Positions 35,953-45,081 of a stretch of DNA of 64,000 bases are shown piece by piece; positions within the stretch are counted from its first letter, which is position 1, and each line of letters starts with the position of its first letter. The notes under the pieces were generated by a model. The model made no database searches and was not told the DNA's origin. It worked only from the letters and a program-made list of their open reading frames with translations. The DNA lies in NCBI RefSeq assembly GCF_001984195.1, contig NZ_MTQN01000006.1, positions 62,001 to 126,000 on the forward strand, read 5' to 3'. This DNA is from Kribbella sp. ALI-6-A (GTDB lineage Bacteria; Actinomycetota; Actinomycetes; Propionibacteriales; Kribbellaceae). The position numbers and the translations under genes are program-made.

Positions 35953-37074
35953 TCAGGCGGTGTGCAGGGTCAGGCCGTAGGCGCCGAGGATCTCGTTGAC
36001 CGGCTGGAACCAGGTCTCGCCGCCGCTGGAGCAGTTGCCCCAGCCACCGGACGTGACGCCCTGGGCCTGGTCACCGGTGATGAACGAGCCACCCGAGTCA
36101 CCGCCCTCGGCACAGACGCTGGTCTTGGTGGCGCCGTAGAAGAGCTGGCCGTTGCCGTAGTTCACGGTCTCGTTCTTGGCCAGGATCGTGCCGCAGTGCC
36201 AGTGGGTGGTCGAGCCGCTGCGGCAGACCGACGTACCGACGGGAGCCTCCCAGGAGCCGCGGACCAGGTGGTCGCTGACCTGGCCCCAGCCGAGCACGAC
36301 CGGCACGGTCCACCAGCCGCTGTCGATCTGCACCCAGGCGTAGTCGTTGCCGGGGAACGACGATCCGCGGAAGACACCCTGAGCCGAACCGTCCCAGCCT
36401 CGCGTCCTGGCGCCCGCGCCCGAGCAGTGGCCGGCCGTCACGAAGCCGCCGTGGACTGAGAAGCCGATCGAGCAGCGCACGTTGCCGGTGTAGTACGGGT
36501 CGCCTCCGACGGTTCCGGCCGCGAAGGTCCGGGGCGCCTGCGCTGCGACCTCCCGGACACTCACCGCGCCGGCCTTGGCGACTTTGTTGACGAAGGCATC
36601 GACCGCCGCGGAACGCTTGCCTGCCTGGACGTTCACGACAACCGTGCCGGACTTGGCGTCGGTCGACCATCCGCTCACGGCCGCGGGCACGTTCTTCCCG
36701 GCCAGCTTGTCGACGGCCGCCTTCCGCTGGTCGAGCACCGCCGCGGGCACCTTGACCAGAGCGGTCTCGGCGCCAGTACGACGTATGGCGTCGGCCGCGG
36801 CCGGACTCGTCACGCCGACGACGAGCTTCTCGCGGGCAGCGTCGTACCAGACTCCGCCGAACGCCGAGCCGGCCGCGCGCTGGGCGGCGGGCACGAGCTT
36901 GGTGGCGACGGACTCGGCCTGCAGGCGCTCACGAACCTGCTGCTCGGTCAGACCGAGGTCCTTCTGCATGGCGACGGCCTGCCTCGGCACGGCCAGCGGT
37001 TGCTCGGCCGCGGCCGCTTGGACCGGCACGGCCAGCACAGTGGCGACCAGGGCTGTGGTCACGAAGATCTTCAC
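35953..37074 (-). CDS. secreted S1 serine protease (streptogrisin/alpha-lytic type)
   Basis: A 373-residue preproprotein. The signal peptide (residues 1-23) precedes a roughly 165-residue propeptide (LGLTEQQVRERLQAE...), which is typical for folding assistance. The mature chymotrypsin fold has the triad His in FVTAGHCSG, Asp in GNDYAWVQ and Ser in EGGDSGGSF. Six Cys in the mature part would form disulphides. The start is GTG 37072-37074 because AGGAGA lies 6 bp upstream; GTG 37089 would overlap that site. A palindromic operator-like site lies upstream. Confidence 0.92.
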   Translation of the reverse strand: MKIFVTTALVATVLAVPVQAAAAEQPLAVPRQAVAMQKDLGLTEQQVRERLQAESVATKLVPAAQRAAGSAFGGVWYDAAREKLVVGVTSPAAADAIRRTGAETALVKVPAAVLDQRKAAVDKLAGKNVPAAVSGWSTDAKSGTVVVNVQAGKRSAAVDAFVNKVAKAGAVSVREVAAQAPRTFAAGTVGGDPYYTGNVRCSIGFSVHGGFVTAGHCSGAGARTRGWDGSAQGVFRGSSFPGNDYAWVQIDSGWWTVPVVLGWGQVSDHLVRGSWEAPVGTSVCRSGSTTHWHCGTILAKNETVNYGNGQLFYGATKTSVCAEGGDSGGSFITGDQAQGVTSGGWGNCSSGGETWFQPVNEILGAYGLTLHTA

Positions 37075-37110
37075 GGGGACTCTCCTCACCTCGGGGCGGT
37101 TGGGGTGCGG

Positions 37111-37124
37111 TGAGAGCGCTCTCG
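37111..37124. promoter_or_regulatory. LacI-type operator-like palindrome
   Basis: GAGAGCGCTCTC (37112-37123) is a perfect 12-bp palindrome close to the LacI/CebR-type consensus TGGGAGCGCTCCCA of actinobacteria. It lies 37 bp upstream of the protease start, in the gap to the response-regulator gene. Confidence 0.45.
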
Positions 37125-37191
37125 CGACTCAGCGTCCTGGATCAGGCACGAACCGTCAAGAGGTGAAGACCTACGTTGTCAGGGCAAGCGT

Positions 37192-37830
37192 TTACAAGCC
37201 CAGATGGGCCAGCACGGCGAGCACGCGACGGTGACCGGAGTCGGTCGGCGGCAGGTCGAGCTTGAGAAACACGTTGCCGACGTGCTTGTGCACGGCCCCT
37301 TCGCTGATCACCAGCTTCTCCGCGATCGCGGCGTTGCCGAGCCCTTCGGCCATCAGCGCGAGCACCTCGCGCTCGCGCGGCGTGAGCCGGTCCAGCGGGT
37401 CGTTGCGCTTGACCATCAGCTGGCTGACCACCTCGGGGTCGAGCACAGTGCCCCCGTCGGCGACCCGGTGCAGCGCCTCGAGGAACTCGTCGACCCGCGA
37501 CACGCGGTCCTTGAGCAGGTAGCCGATGCCCTCGCTGCCGGAGGCCAGCAGTTCCGCGGCGTACACCTCCTCGACGTACTGGGAGAAGACCAGGACCGGG
37601 AGTCCCGGCCGGAGCCGGCGGGCCTCGATCGCGGCGCGCAAGCCCTCGTCGGTGAAGGTGGGTGGCAGCCGGACGTCCACGACCGCGATGTCCGGTGGAT
37701 CCGTCGCCATCAGCGTGGCGAACTCGGTCGCGTCCCCGGCCACCCCGATCACCTCGAAGCCGGAGTTGCCCAGCAGCAGGCCGAGGCCCTCGGCCAGGAT
37801 CGGGTTGTCCTCCAGGATCACGACCCGCAC
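37192..37830 (-). CDS. NarL/LuxR-family response regulator
   Basis: A 212-residue regulator with a receiver domain (phospho-acceptor Asp in VVDVRLPPTF) and a C-terminal LuxR HTH (LTPREREVLALMAEGLGNAAIAEKL). GTG start. It overlaps the sensor kinase stop by 13 nt, so the two form an operon with the kinase first. Targets unknown. Confidence 0.93.
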   Translation of the reverse strand: MRVVILEDNPILAEGLGLLLGNSGFEVIGVAGDATEFATLMATDPPDIAVVDVRLPPTFTDEGLRAAIEARRLRPGLPVLVFSQYVEEVYAAELLASGSEGIGYLLKDRVSRVDEFLEALHRVADGGTVLDPEVVSQLMVKRNDPLDRLTPREREVLALMAEGLGNAAIAEKLVISEGAVHKHVGNVFLKLDLPPTDSGHRRVLAVLAHLGL

Positions 37831-39053
37831 GGCAGCACCACCTCGACCGTCGTCGGCCCACCGATCGGGCTGGTCAGTTCCATCCGTCCGTCGATCGCTT
37901 CCACCCGATGAACCATGCCACGCAGGCCGCTCCCCCGCCCGAGCTGGTCCGGTCCGTCGCCGGCGCGGGCTCCGCCGATGCCGTCGTCGGTGATCGCCAG
38001 GTACAGGTCCGGGCCGCGCCGCTCGAGCAGCAGGTCGACGTGGCCGGCCGCGGAGTGCTTGGAGATGTTGGTCAGCGACTCGGCCACGACGAAGTACGCC
38101 GCCGCCTCGACCGCGGCCGGCACCTGGCCGAGCTCACCGACCCGCAGCTCGACCGGGATCGGGCTGCGCGCCGACAACGCCGACACCGCTCCGGCCAGGC
38201 CCCGGTCCTGCAGGATCGGCGGGTACATCGTCCGCAGTACTCCGCGCAGCTCGGTCATCGCCTGCTCGGCGCCGTCCCTGGCGTCGTCCAGCAGCTTGGC
38301 GGCCTGCTCCGGGTTGTCGGCCATCATCTGCTTGGCCACACCGATCCGCATCGCCAGCGAGACCAGCTGGGCCTGGGTCCCGTCGTGCAGGTCGCGCTCG
38401 ATCCGGCGCAGCTCGGCGCCGTGCGAGTCGACTGCTCCGGCGCGGGTTCGGGTGAGCTCCTCGACCCGCTGGGCCAGCAGGGCGGTCTCCAGCTCGGCAG
38501 AGCTCGGCGCGAGCGTCCGTCGAAGAGCACGGGCGTAGCCGGTCGCCGCGGCCGGAGCCAGCCAGGCCATGAACGCCAGTCCGACCAGGATCTGCGCCGG
38601 CCCGAGCAGGAGCGCGTCGAGCCAGCTGTTGACCGGGACGCCGAGCAGGGTGAACTCTCCCGGGTCCAGCTTCCAGAGCACCATGCCGATCAGCCCGCCG
38701 GGTGCGGCGAAAAGGGAGCTGATGGCAACGAACAGGCCGGGAATCGTCAGCAGCGACAGCGGGATGACCAGCAGGCTGCGCCAGAACGACCGGTCCTTCA
38801 CCAGCGTGACCACGTCGCCCGGTCCGCGTTCGACCGCTTCCGGCATCGGTGCTTCGTCAGGGAGTCCCAGGTACTTCGTCGCGGCGGCCCGCTCGGCGTT
38901 GGCGAACCGGACCAAACCGGCGGTGATGCCCGGAATCGCCCAGCCGAGCAGCAGCCCGATCGGCGTCGCCGCAATGGCGGTGATGCCGACCAGGTACCGC
39001 ACCAGCAGGTACCGGCAGGCAGGCCAGCCCCGCGCCAGGATCTTCGTGAGCAT
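37818..39053 (-). CDS. sensor histidine kinase (HisKA_3 type)
   Basis: A 411-residue NarX-like kinase. Several hydrophobic segments (about residues 10-175) form a membrane sensor region. The phospho-acceptor His is in RIERDLHDGTQAQL. The ATP-binding domain carries AVESLTNISKHSAA-type N-box (here VAESLTNISKHSAA) and GSGLRGMVHRV. It phosphorylates the adjacent NarL-type regulator. The signal is unknown; its setting beside wall hydrolases suggests envelope stress but this is inference. Confidence 0.92.
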   Translation of the reverse strand: MLTKILARGWPACRYLLVRYLVGITAIAATPIGLLLGWAIPGITAGLVRFANAERAAATKYLGLPDEAPMPEAVERGPGDVVTLVKDRSFWRSLLVIPLSLLTIPGLFVAISSLFAAPGGLIGMVLWKLDPGEFTLLGVPVNSWLDALLLGPAQILVGLAFMAWLAPAAATGYARALRRTLAPSSAELETALLAQRVEELTRTRAGAVDSHGAELRRIERDLHDGTQAQLVSLAMRIGVAKQMMADNPEQAAKLLDDARDGAEQAMTELRGVLRTMYPPILQDRGLAGAVSALSARSPIPVELRVGELGQVPAAVEAAAYFVVAESLTNISKHSAAGHVDLLLERRGPDLYLAITDDGIGGARAGDGPDQLGRGSGLRGMVHRVEAIDGRMELTSPIGGPTTVEVVLPCGS

Positions 39054-39203
39054 CGTGTGCCTCCATCGTCGTCAGCACCGATCCTCCGCCAACGGACCCG
39101 TCCCCGTCGGTACAGCTGGCTCTACTCTTCGCCGGGTAGTCCACTGGATAGTACCGACCCGACGGGCCCGGCGGCGCGCATTCCCCCGGGCCCATCGGGC
39201 GTG

Positions 39204-40574
39204 TCAGCAGACCGGTACGCCGGGCAGCTTGGCGTCCGGGTGGTCGATGTAGATGTTGGTCATGTAGCCACCCTGGTCGCGCAGCTTGGACCACCAGTTG
39301 TTGGAGGTGCCTTCGGCGGTGACCGTGTCACCCTGCTTCTGGCAGGTGACGAAGACCTGCGTCGGGCCGGCCAGCGTGGTCACGATCGACGCGGACAACC
39401 GCGCGTCCGAGCGGACCCGGACGCCGCTGCCGTAGGTGGTGAAGTTGTAGGTCGGCGGGTTCGGGTTCACGCCGTTCACCAGCTGCATGTAGTAGGTCCA
39501 GTTCCAGTTCGGGCCCGGGTCGGTGTGGTCGTTGTCCGGCAGTTCGTTGTGACCACGAATGTGCGCCCGGTCCTTCGGGATGCCGCGCCGGTCGGCGATG
39601 CTGCGGGTCAGCGCCGCCGACGAGCGGTACATCGCGTCGGTGAACCACGACGGCTGGTCGACCCAGCCCTCGTGCTCGATGCCGACCGTGTATGGGTTGG
39701 CGCTGCGGGCGTGCCAGGCGGTGTCCTTCTCGGCCACCATCTGGGTGACCTGGCCGTCGCTGGACCGGATCACGTAGTGCGCGCTGACCTGCGCCGCCGG
39801 GTTCTTGAACCAGCTGATCGCGCCGGCGTACGAGCCCTGGGTGACGTGGATGACGATCGTGCTGATCGCCGCGGTCCGGCCGACGCGGTAGTTGCTGGTG
39901 CTGGCCGCGTTCCAGATCGCGCCCGGGTAGTCCACCGCCGCGATCGAGGTCGGCGTCCGGGTGCCGAGCGGGGCGACGTTCGCGTACTTGCCGCGGTCCG
40001 GGCTCACCTTGACCGGCGCGGTCGAGACGCCCGCGGCGCCGACGCCGAGGCCGATGATCCGGTAGACCTCGTCGGCGTAGAGCCTGGCGGTCGGGCCGTC
40101 GGCGGAGTGCGAGTACTGCGCGACGACCGCGTACCACTTGCCGAGGTCGTTGCGCTCGGCCCCTTGCAGACCGGCCTTGTCGGCGTAGGCGTCCAGGACG
40201 GCGGCCGCGCCGCGCACGTTCGCGCCCGGATCCTTGGCGAGCTTCTCGACCGGAAGCCCGGTGAGCTTGGCGGCCTCGGACATCGTCGGGTTGGCCGGGT
40301 TGCTCGCCAGGTGCATCACGCCGTACCCATTGGCCTGGCTGGGCAGGCCGTCGTGGCCGTCGAGGTGTGACTCGGCGTACCCGATGCCGACGAGCAGTTC
40401 ACGCGGTACGTCGTACTGGGTCGCGGCGGTCTTGAACGCCTCGGCCAGTCTGGAGGTGGCGCCGGTCTCGACCGGCTCGGCGGCGTTGCTGGGCAGCGCA
40501 CTCAACGCGAGTGCGCCGGCCGCCGCCGTGGCGAGCACGGCGGTCAGTCTGCGGACGCGGGCAGTGTGGAACAT
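39204..40574 (-). CDS. N-acetylmuramoyl-L-alanine amidase with SLT-like and SH3-like parts
   Basis: A 456-residue exported protein. The signal peptide ends near residue 31. A transglycosylase-like segment (about 40-175; IGYAESHLDGHDG, with GYGVMHLAS) is followed by Amidase_2 (about 215-350). Its zinc ligands are His in IVIHVTQGS and His/Asp in GHNELPDNDHTDPGPNW. The final about 78 residues are an SH3-like module very similar to that in the M23 enzyme at 35117. It cuts the amide between MurNAc and L-Ala. Confidence 0.92.
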   Translation of the reverse strand: MFHTARVRRLTAVLATAAAGALALSALPSNAAEPVETGATSRLAEAFKTAATQYDVPRELLVGIGYAESHLDGHDGLPSQANGYGVMHLASNPANPTMSEAAKLTGLPVEKLAKDPGANVRGAAAVLDAYADKAGLQGAERNDLGKWYAVVAQYSHSADGPTARLYADEVYRIIGLGVGAAGVSTAPVKVSPDRGKYANVAPLGTRTPTSIAAVDYPGAIWNAASTSNYRVGRTAAISTIVIHVTQGSYAGAISWFKNPAAQVSAHYVIRSSDGQVTQMVAEKDTAWHARSANPYTVGIEHEGWVDQPSWFTDAMYRSSAALTRSIADRRGIPKDRAHIRGHNELPDNDHTDPGPNWNWTYYMQLVNGVNPNPPTYNFTTYGSGVRVRSDARLSASIVTTLAGPTQVFVTCQKQGDTVTAEGTSNNWWSKLRDQGGYMTNIYIDHPDAKLPGVPVC

Positions 40575-40707
40575 GGGCGGAATCCTTCCGAGGGGCGTCG
40601 AAGGTTTCCCTCACGGTAGGGCAATATCTTCCGGCCAGACCAGTAGTTGAGTGAACTTTTTGCGGTCACTCGGTGAAATCACTCGACCACGGCAGGATAC
40701 GGCCGAT

Positions 40708-41805
40708 TCAGCCCTTCACGACGCGGCCACGCAGCACGATCAGCCGCGGCCGGTCGAGCACTCGCGGATCCTGACGTGGGTCCTCGTCGTAGACGACGAG
40801 GTCGGCCGGCGCACCCGGCGTCAGCTCCCCCGGTACGCCGAGCCATTCGCGCGCGGCCCACGATCCGGCCGCGAGCGCCTGCTCGCCGGACATGCCGATC
40901 TCGGTCAGCGCCCGGATCTCGTCGGCGACCAGCCCGTGACCGAGCACGCCGCCGGCGTCGGTCCCGGCGTACACCGGGACTCCGGCCTCGACCGCGTTCC
41001 GCAGCGTCTCGTGGCGGCGGGCGAACAGGTCGCGCATGTGGGCGGCGTACTGGGGGAACTTCGCCTCGGCCTGGTCGGCGTACATCGGGAAGTTCTCCAG
41101 CTGGATGATCGTCGGTACGACGGCGACGCCGCGCCGGGCCATCTCGTCGAGCATCTCCGGCCGCAGCCCGGTCGCGTGCTCGAGGCAGTCGATGCCCGCG
41201 GCCAGCAGGTCCGGCAGCGCGTGCTCCCCAAAGACGTGCGCGGTGACACGCGCGCCGAGCTCGTGCGCGCGGGCGATCGCCGCGTCGAGCACGTCGGCCG
41301 GCCAGCACGGGGTCAGGTCGCCGGCGTCCCGGTCGATCCAGTCGCCGACCAGCTTGACCCAGCCGTCACCGCGACGGGCCTCCTGCTCGACGTACGCGAC
41401 CAGCTCGGACGGCTCGATCTCCCAGCCGTAGTTGCGGATGTAGCGCTTCGAGCGGGCGATGTGCCGGCCGGCCCGGATGATCTTCGGCAGGTCCTCGCGG
41501 TCGTCGATCCACCGGGTGTCGGCGGCCGAACCGGCGTCGCGGACCAACAGCGCGCCGGCGTCCCGGTCGGCGATCGCCTGCTCCACCTGGGTCGCCTCGT
41601 CGACCGCGCCGCGCTGGTCCAGGCCGATGTGGCAGTGCGCGTCGACCAGGCCCGGCACGATCCAGCCGTCGGTGCTCAGCGTGCTGACGTCAGCAGTGGC
41701 GGGCCGGTCGACGACCAGCCCGCCACTGAGGTGGATCTCCTGCCGCTCGCCGGCCGGCAGCACCGTGCCGGCGAGTCTGAGTACCCCGGATCCGGTCGTC
41801 GTCAT
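40708..41805 (-). CDS. amidohydrolase-family protein
   Basis: A 365-residue TIM-barrel amidohydrolase. The N-terminal HxH metal motif is DAHCHIGLD, a Lys in WVKLVGDWID is in the carboxylated-Lys position, and later His in TAHVFGE and EHATGLRPE with Asp in YAGTDAGGVLGHG complete the site. It resembles imidazolonepropionase/prolidase-like members. Substrate unknown. Cytoplasmic. Confidence 0.9.
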   Translation of the reverse strand: MTTTGSGVLRLAGTVLPAGERQEIHLSGGLVVDRPATADVSTLSTDGWIVPGLVDAHCHIGLDQRGAVDEATQVEQAIADRDAGALLVRDAGSAADTRWIDDREDLPKIIRAGRHIARSKRYIRNYGWEIEPSELVAYVEQEARRGDGWVKLVGDWIDRDAGDLTPCWPADVLDAAIARAHELGARVTAHVFGEHALPDLLAAGIDCLEHATGLRPEMLDEMARRGVAVVPTIIQLENFPMYADQAEAKFPQYAAHMRDLFARRHETLRNAVEAGVPVYAGTDAGGVLGHGLVADEIRALTEIGMSGEQALAAGSWAAREWLGVPGELTPGAPADLVVYDEDPRQDPRVLDRPRLIVLRGRVVKG

Positions 41806-41830
41806 ACCGCCGACCGTAACCGGGAACGTG

Positions 41831-43084
41831 TCAGCCGTGCGAGCCGCTGCCCTGCGTGCAGGGTGTGGGGTTGCCCTCAGTCGCGCACGGCGAACCGGTC
41901 GGCGACTCCGACGGCGTCGTGGACGGCGTGGGCGTCGGGGTGGGCGTCGGATCCGGGGTCGGCGTCGGCGTCGGCGTCGGGGTGTCCTCGGTCGGCGTCG
42001 GCGTCGGCCGTTCTGACGGCGGCCTGGTCGGCTTGCTGGTCGGCCGGGTCGGCCGGTCGGTCACCGGCGGCGTCGGGTCGACCGGCCGCGGGACCGAGGT
42101 CTCGACCGGCGTGCTCGGCAGCGGCTTCGGCGTCGCCGTTGCCTTGGTGTCGTCCGGCACGTCCGGGACGTCGCGCGGATCCACCTTGCGCTCGGCGTTG
42201 CCGGTCGGCTTCGGGGTGGACAGGTTGCCCTTCGCGTTCGGGATCAGGACGGCGCTCTTGCTGTACACGCGCATCCAGCGCAGCACGGTGGCGACGAAGT
42301 CCTTCGAGTGCTGGTAGCGCAGCAGCGCCGCGACCAGGTCACGCGGGCGCTTCAGGTCGTCGCCCTCGGAGCACAGGTAGACCGCGACCGTGGTGACCGC
42401 GTCGTACACGTTGTTGGGATTGCGGAAGCTGTCACCGTTGCCGTCGGCGCCGAACTCGCTCCAGACGCCCGGAACGATCTGCATCGGGCCGACCGCGCGG
42501 TCCCAGACCCGGTCGGCGTCGTACCGGCCGCGGTCGGTGTCAGGGATCTTGCCCAGGCCGGCGCGACCGTTCAGCACCGGGCCGAGCAGCCTGCCGCGGG
42601 TCGTGCCGGCCACGTCGACCCGGCCGCCGCTGGCGTGGTTGGACTCGACCTTGCCGATCCCGGCCAGCAGGGGCCAGGTGAGACCGCAGTTCGGCCGGAC
42701 CACGGCGAGATTCGCGGTGGCGCGGCGGTAGGCGGGGAAAACCCCGCGCGGGATGCCGTTCACGGCGTTCGGGCGGCCCGGCCGGACGACCGAGCGGCCG
42801 TCGGTCGCGCCCTGCACGGGCACGTCGGCGCGGGCGGGCTTGTCCGATCCGATCCGGCCGTCCACTCCGGGACGCTGCGGCACGATCATCGTCAGTTCGT
42901 CGAATTCACCGCTGTTCAGCCCGGCCCCAGGCGATGGGGCGACCGGGCTGTCCGCCGCGAGCTGGCCGGAGGCACCGGCTCCGCCCGAGGCGACCGTGAC
43001 GATGGCTCCCACCAGGAGGGGGGCCGTGCACAGTGAAGCGATGATGATTTTGACCCGACGGTTTCCACTACGGGTTAGGCGCAT
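41831..43084 (-). CDS. lytic transglycosylase with T/P-rich tail (paralogue 1)
   Basis: A 417-residue exported protein. N-terminal signal/anchor (about 12-38) precedes a transglycosylase domain in which WPLLAGIGKVESNHASGGRVD holds the catalytic Glu (GKVESNH) and DRAVGPMQIVPGVWSEFG the second motif. The last about 130 residues are Pro/Thr/Ser-rich with TPTPTPTP runs, probably a wall-spanning spacer. Paralogue of the next gene at 43392. It cleaves the glycan strand to 1,6-anhydro products. Confidence 0.9.
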   Translation of the reverse strand: MRLTRSGNRRVKIIIASLCTAPLLVGAIVTVASGGAGASGQLAADSPVAPSPGAGLNSGEFDELTMIVPQRPGVDGRIGSDKPARADVPVQGATDGRSVVRPGRPNAVNGIPRGVFPAYRRATANLAVVRPNCGLTWPLLAGIGKVESNHASGGRVDVAGTTRGRLLGPVLNGRAGLGKIPDTDRGRYDADRVWDRAVGPMQIVPGVWSEFGADGNGDSFRNPNNVYDAVTTVAVYLCSEGDDLKRPRDLVAALLRYQHSKDFVATVLRWMRVYSKSAVLIPNAKGNLSTPKPTGNAERKVDPRDVPDVPDDTKATATPKPLPSTPVETSVPRPVDPTPPVTDRPTRPTSKPTRPPSERPTPTPTEDTPTPTPTPTPDPTPTPTPTPSTTPSESPTGSPCATEGNPTPCTQGSGSHG

Positions 43085-43391
43085 AGTCCGATCAACGAAC
43101 GACGCGCCACAAAGTTATCGAGATCTGACGGAAAGTTAACGTTGCCGGGAGCCCGCTGGGAAACGGGGCGCTGGCACCGGTGAACCGCCGGGGAGGGCGG
43201 GTGGCTCGGTCGTTGTTCCGGGTACCGTACCGGGTCGGTGGGCGGGGTGCACATCGGGGCGTCTTCGGCGCCGACGGGGCGGTTCTGCGTCCCGGGCGTG
43301 TTCAGGCCGCCGATGCCGAGTCCGGTCAGGGCCTCGAGCCGGCCACATCCATGCCGGGGGCCCCGATCGATGTCCGGGCCTTGGGCCCCGA
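43085..43391. other. transglycosylase intergenic region
   Basis: A 307-bp gap between the two leftward transglycosylase genes. It has short GGCCCCGATC direct repeats and a GTACCGTACC-like segment but no convincing gene. It probably carries the promoter of the 41831-43084 gene. Confidence 0.4.
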
Positions 43392-44840
43392 TCAGGAGGC
43401 CGACGGCTTCGGAGGAGCGGTCTGGGTGCCTTGACCCTCGGCGCCGTTCGGCGTGTCACCGTCGGGGGTGCAGGTCGGTGCCGGGGTCGGCGTCGCCGTC
43501 GGGGTCGCGGTCGGCGTCACGCACGGGTCCGGCGCGGGCGTCGGGGTCGGCGTGGTGGTGTCCGGCGTGTTCGTCGGCGTCGGCGTCGTGGTGGTCGGCG
43601 TGTCCGTCGGCGTCGGCGTCGTCGTGGTCGGCGTCGTCGTGGTCGGCGTCGTGGTGGTCGGCGTCGAGGTCTCGCTGTCCGTCGGCGAGGGCGTGAGCGT
43701 CGGCGGCGAGGGCTTCGTCGGCGGCTTCGGCGTGTTCGTCCACGGCGGCTTCGAGGACGGCCGCGGGGTCGGCAGCGGCGTCGTCGGCTGCGACGTGGGG
43801 ACCAGCGTCGGCGACTTGGTCGGCTGAGTGGTCTGAGTCGGCTGCGTCGACTGGCTGGGCTGGGTCGGCTGGGTCGTCGTCGTACTGGTGGTCGCCGACG
43901 GCCGCGGCGTGGTGTCGTCGTCGCCCGGGATCTGGGTCGGGTCGTCGTCCTTCTGCACATTGCCGTCGTCGTTGCCCGGCGGGGTGATCACGCCGTCGTC
44001 GTCCGGGGTGGTGATGGTCGTGTTGCTGTACGACTTCATCCAGCGCAGCACGGTGGACACGTAGTCCATCGAGTGGTTGTAGCGCAGCACAGCCTCGACC
44101 AAGCCCTGCGGATCGCTCAGGTCGGCGTTCGCCGAGCAGAGGTAGTCGCCGGCCGCCCGCGCCGCGTCGAACACGTTGTGCGGGTCCTTCACGCCGTCGT
44201 TGTTGCCGTCGGCGCCGAATCCCTTCCAGGTGCCCGGGATGAACTGCATCGGGCCGACCGCGCGGTCCCACTGGGTGTTGCCGTCGAACTGACCGCCGTC
44301 GGTGTCACCGATCGCGGCCATGCCCGGCCCGCCGTCGAGCACCGGCCCGAGGATCTGCCCCCGGGTCTTGCCGGCCGCGTCGACGCGGCCGCCGCTGGCG
44401 TGCGCGGACTCGACCTTGCCGATCCCGGCCAGCAGCGGCCAGGTGATGTGGCAGTTCGGCTTGGCGACGGCGAGGTCGTTCGCGGCCTTCTGGTACGCCG
44501 CGAGCACGGTGCCGGGAATGCCCGAGACCGCTCCGCTCGGGCCGATCACCGGCTGCTGCTTGCTGTCCGTGGCGCCGGTCACCGGGACCTCGATCGAGGA
44601 CCGCTTCTCCGAGCCGATGCTGCCGTCGACGCCGGGCACCTTCGGCACGTTCTCGACCAACTCGTCGAACACCGAGTCCTGGCGCGGCTGGCTGAGCGCG
44701 TGCGCGTCGACCACGAACGTGTTCGACGGGACGCCGCCGGCGACGAACACGGCGACCATCGCGGCGGGCGGCGCAAGACAGATCCACGTCGCGGTCAACT
44801 TGCCCCGCCACGTGTCGAGATCCCTGAACTGCCGCCTCAT
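43392..44840 (-). CDS. lytic transglycosylase with T/P-rich tail (paralogue 2)
   Basis: A 482-residue paralogue of the preceding transglycosylase. One N-terminal helix (about 14-35) anchors or exports it. WPLLAGIGKVESAHASGGRVD and DRAVGPMQFIPGTWKGFG match the catalytic domain. The C-terminal about 200 residues are TTTTP/TQP repeats of a low-complexity spacer. The two genes are a tandem duplication with diverged tails. Confidence 0.9.
   Translation of the reverse strand: MRRQFRDLDTWRGKLTATWICLAPPAAMVAVFVAGGVPSNTFVVDAHALSQPRQDSVFDELVENVPKVPGVDGSIGSEKRSSIEVPVTGATDSKQQPVIGPSGAVSGIPGTVLAAYQKAANDLAVAKPNCHITWPLLAGIGKVESAHASGGRVDAAGKTRGQILGPVLDGGPGMAAIGDTDGGQFDGNTQWDRAVGPMQFIPGTWKGFGADGNNDGVKDPHNVFDAARAAGDYLCSANADLSDPQGLVEAVLRYNHSMDYVSTVLRWMKSYSNTTITTPDDDGVITPPGNDDGNVQKDDDPTQIPGDDDTTPRPSATTSTTTTQPTQPSQSTQPTQTTQPTKSPTLVPTSQPTTPLPTPRPSSKPPWTNTPKPPTKPSPPTLTPSPTDSETSTPTTTTPTTTTPTTTTPTPTDTPTTTTPTPTNTPDTTTPTPTPAPDPCVTPTATPTATPTPAPTCTPDGDTPNGAEGQGTQTAPPKPSAS
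43456..43680 (-). repeat. simple-sequence coding repeats (TTTTPT)
   Basis: Imperfect tandem repeats, dominated on the plus strand by GTCGTGGTCGGCGTC-type units, that encode runs such as TPTTTTPTTTTPT in the transglycosylase tail. They are prone to length change. Confidence 0.7.
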
Positions 44841-45081
44841 CCGAACCCGTCTCCTCGACGTATTCCGCAGTTACCCCCGTGCTCCGGGCGCAGGCACGAT
44901 CTTAACGGGTGAGCGGTCAGGGACAACCGGTCACGGTGAGTCCCCCGGTTCGGACAACCAGTTTCAGCGCTCGTACGACGTCCTGGCGTCCGTCGTACCG
45001 CCCACTCCCCCGCGGGGCTCGCGCCTCGCTTCCCTCACCGTACGCGCAGGCCCCGCGGACGTCATCCTCCCGAGGAGGAAT

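Noticed and set aside
43456..43700. Regular GC-rich repeats as a CRISPR array
   Set aside because: They are in-frame Thr/Pro codons of the transglycosylase tail, with no spacer structure.
44841..45081. Possible c-di-AMP (ydaO) riboswitch upstream of a transglycosylase
   Set aside because: The minus strand has CCGAACCGGGGGACTCACC, like the start of the motif, but the conserved later part ending with CCGACAGCTAACC is not present and the segment is too short.
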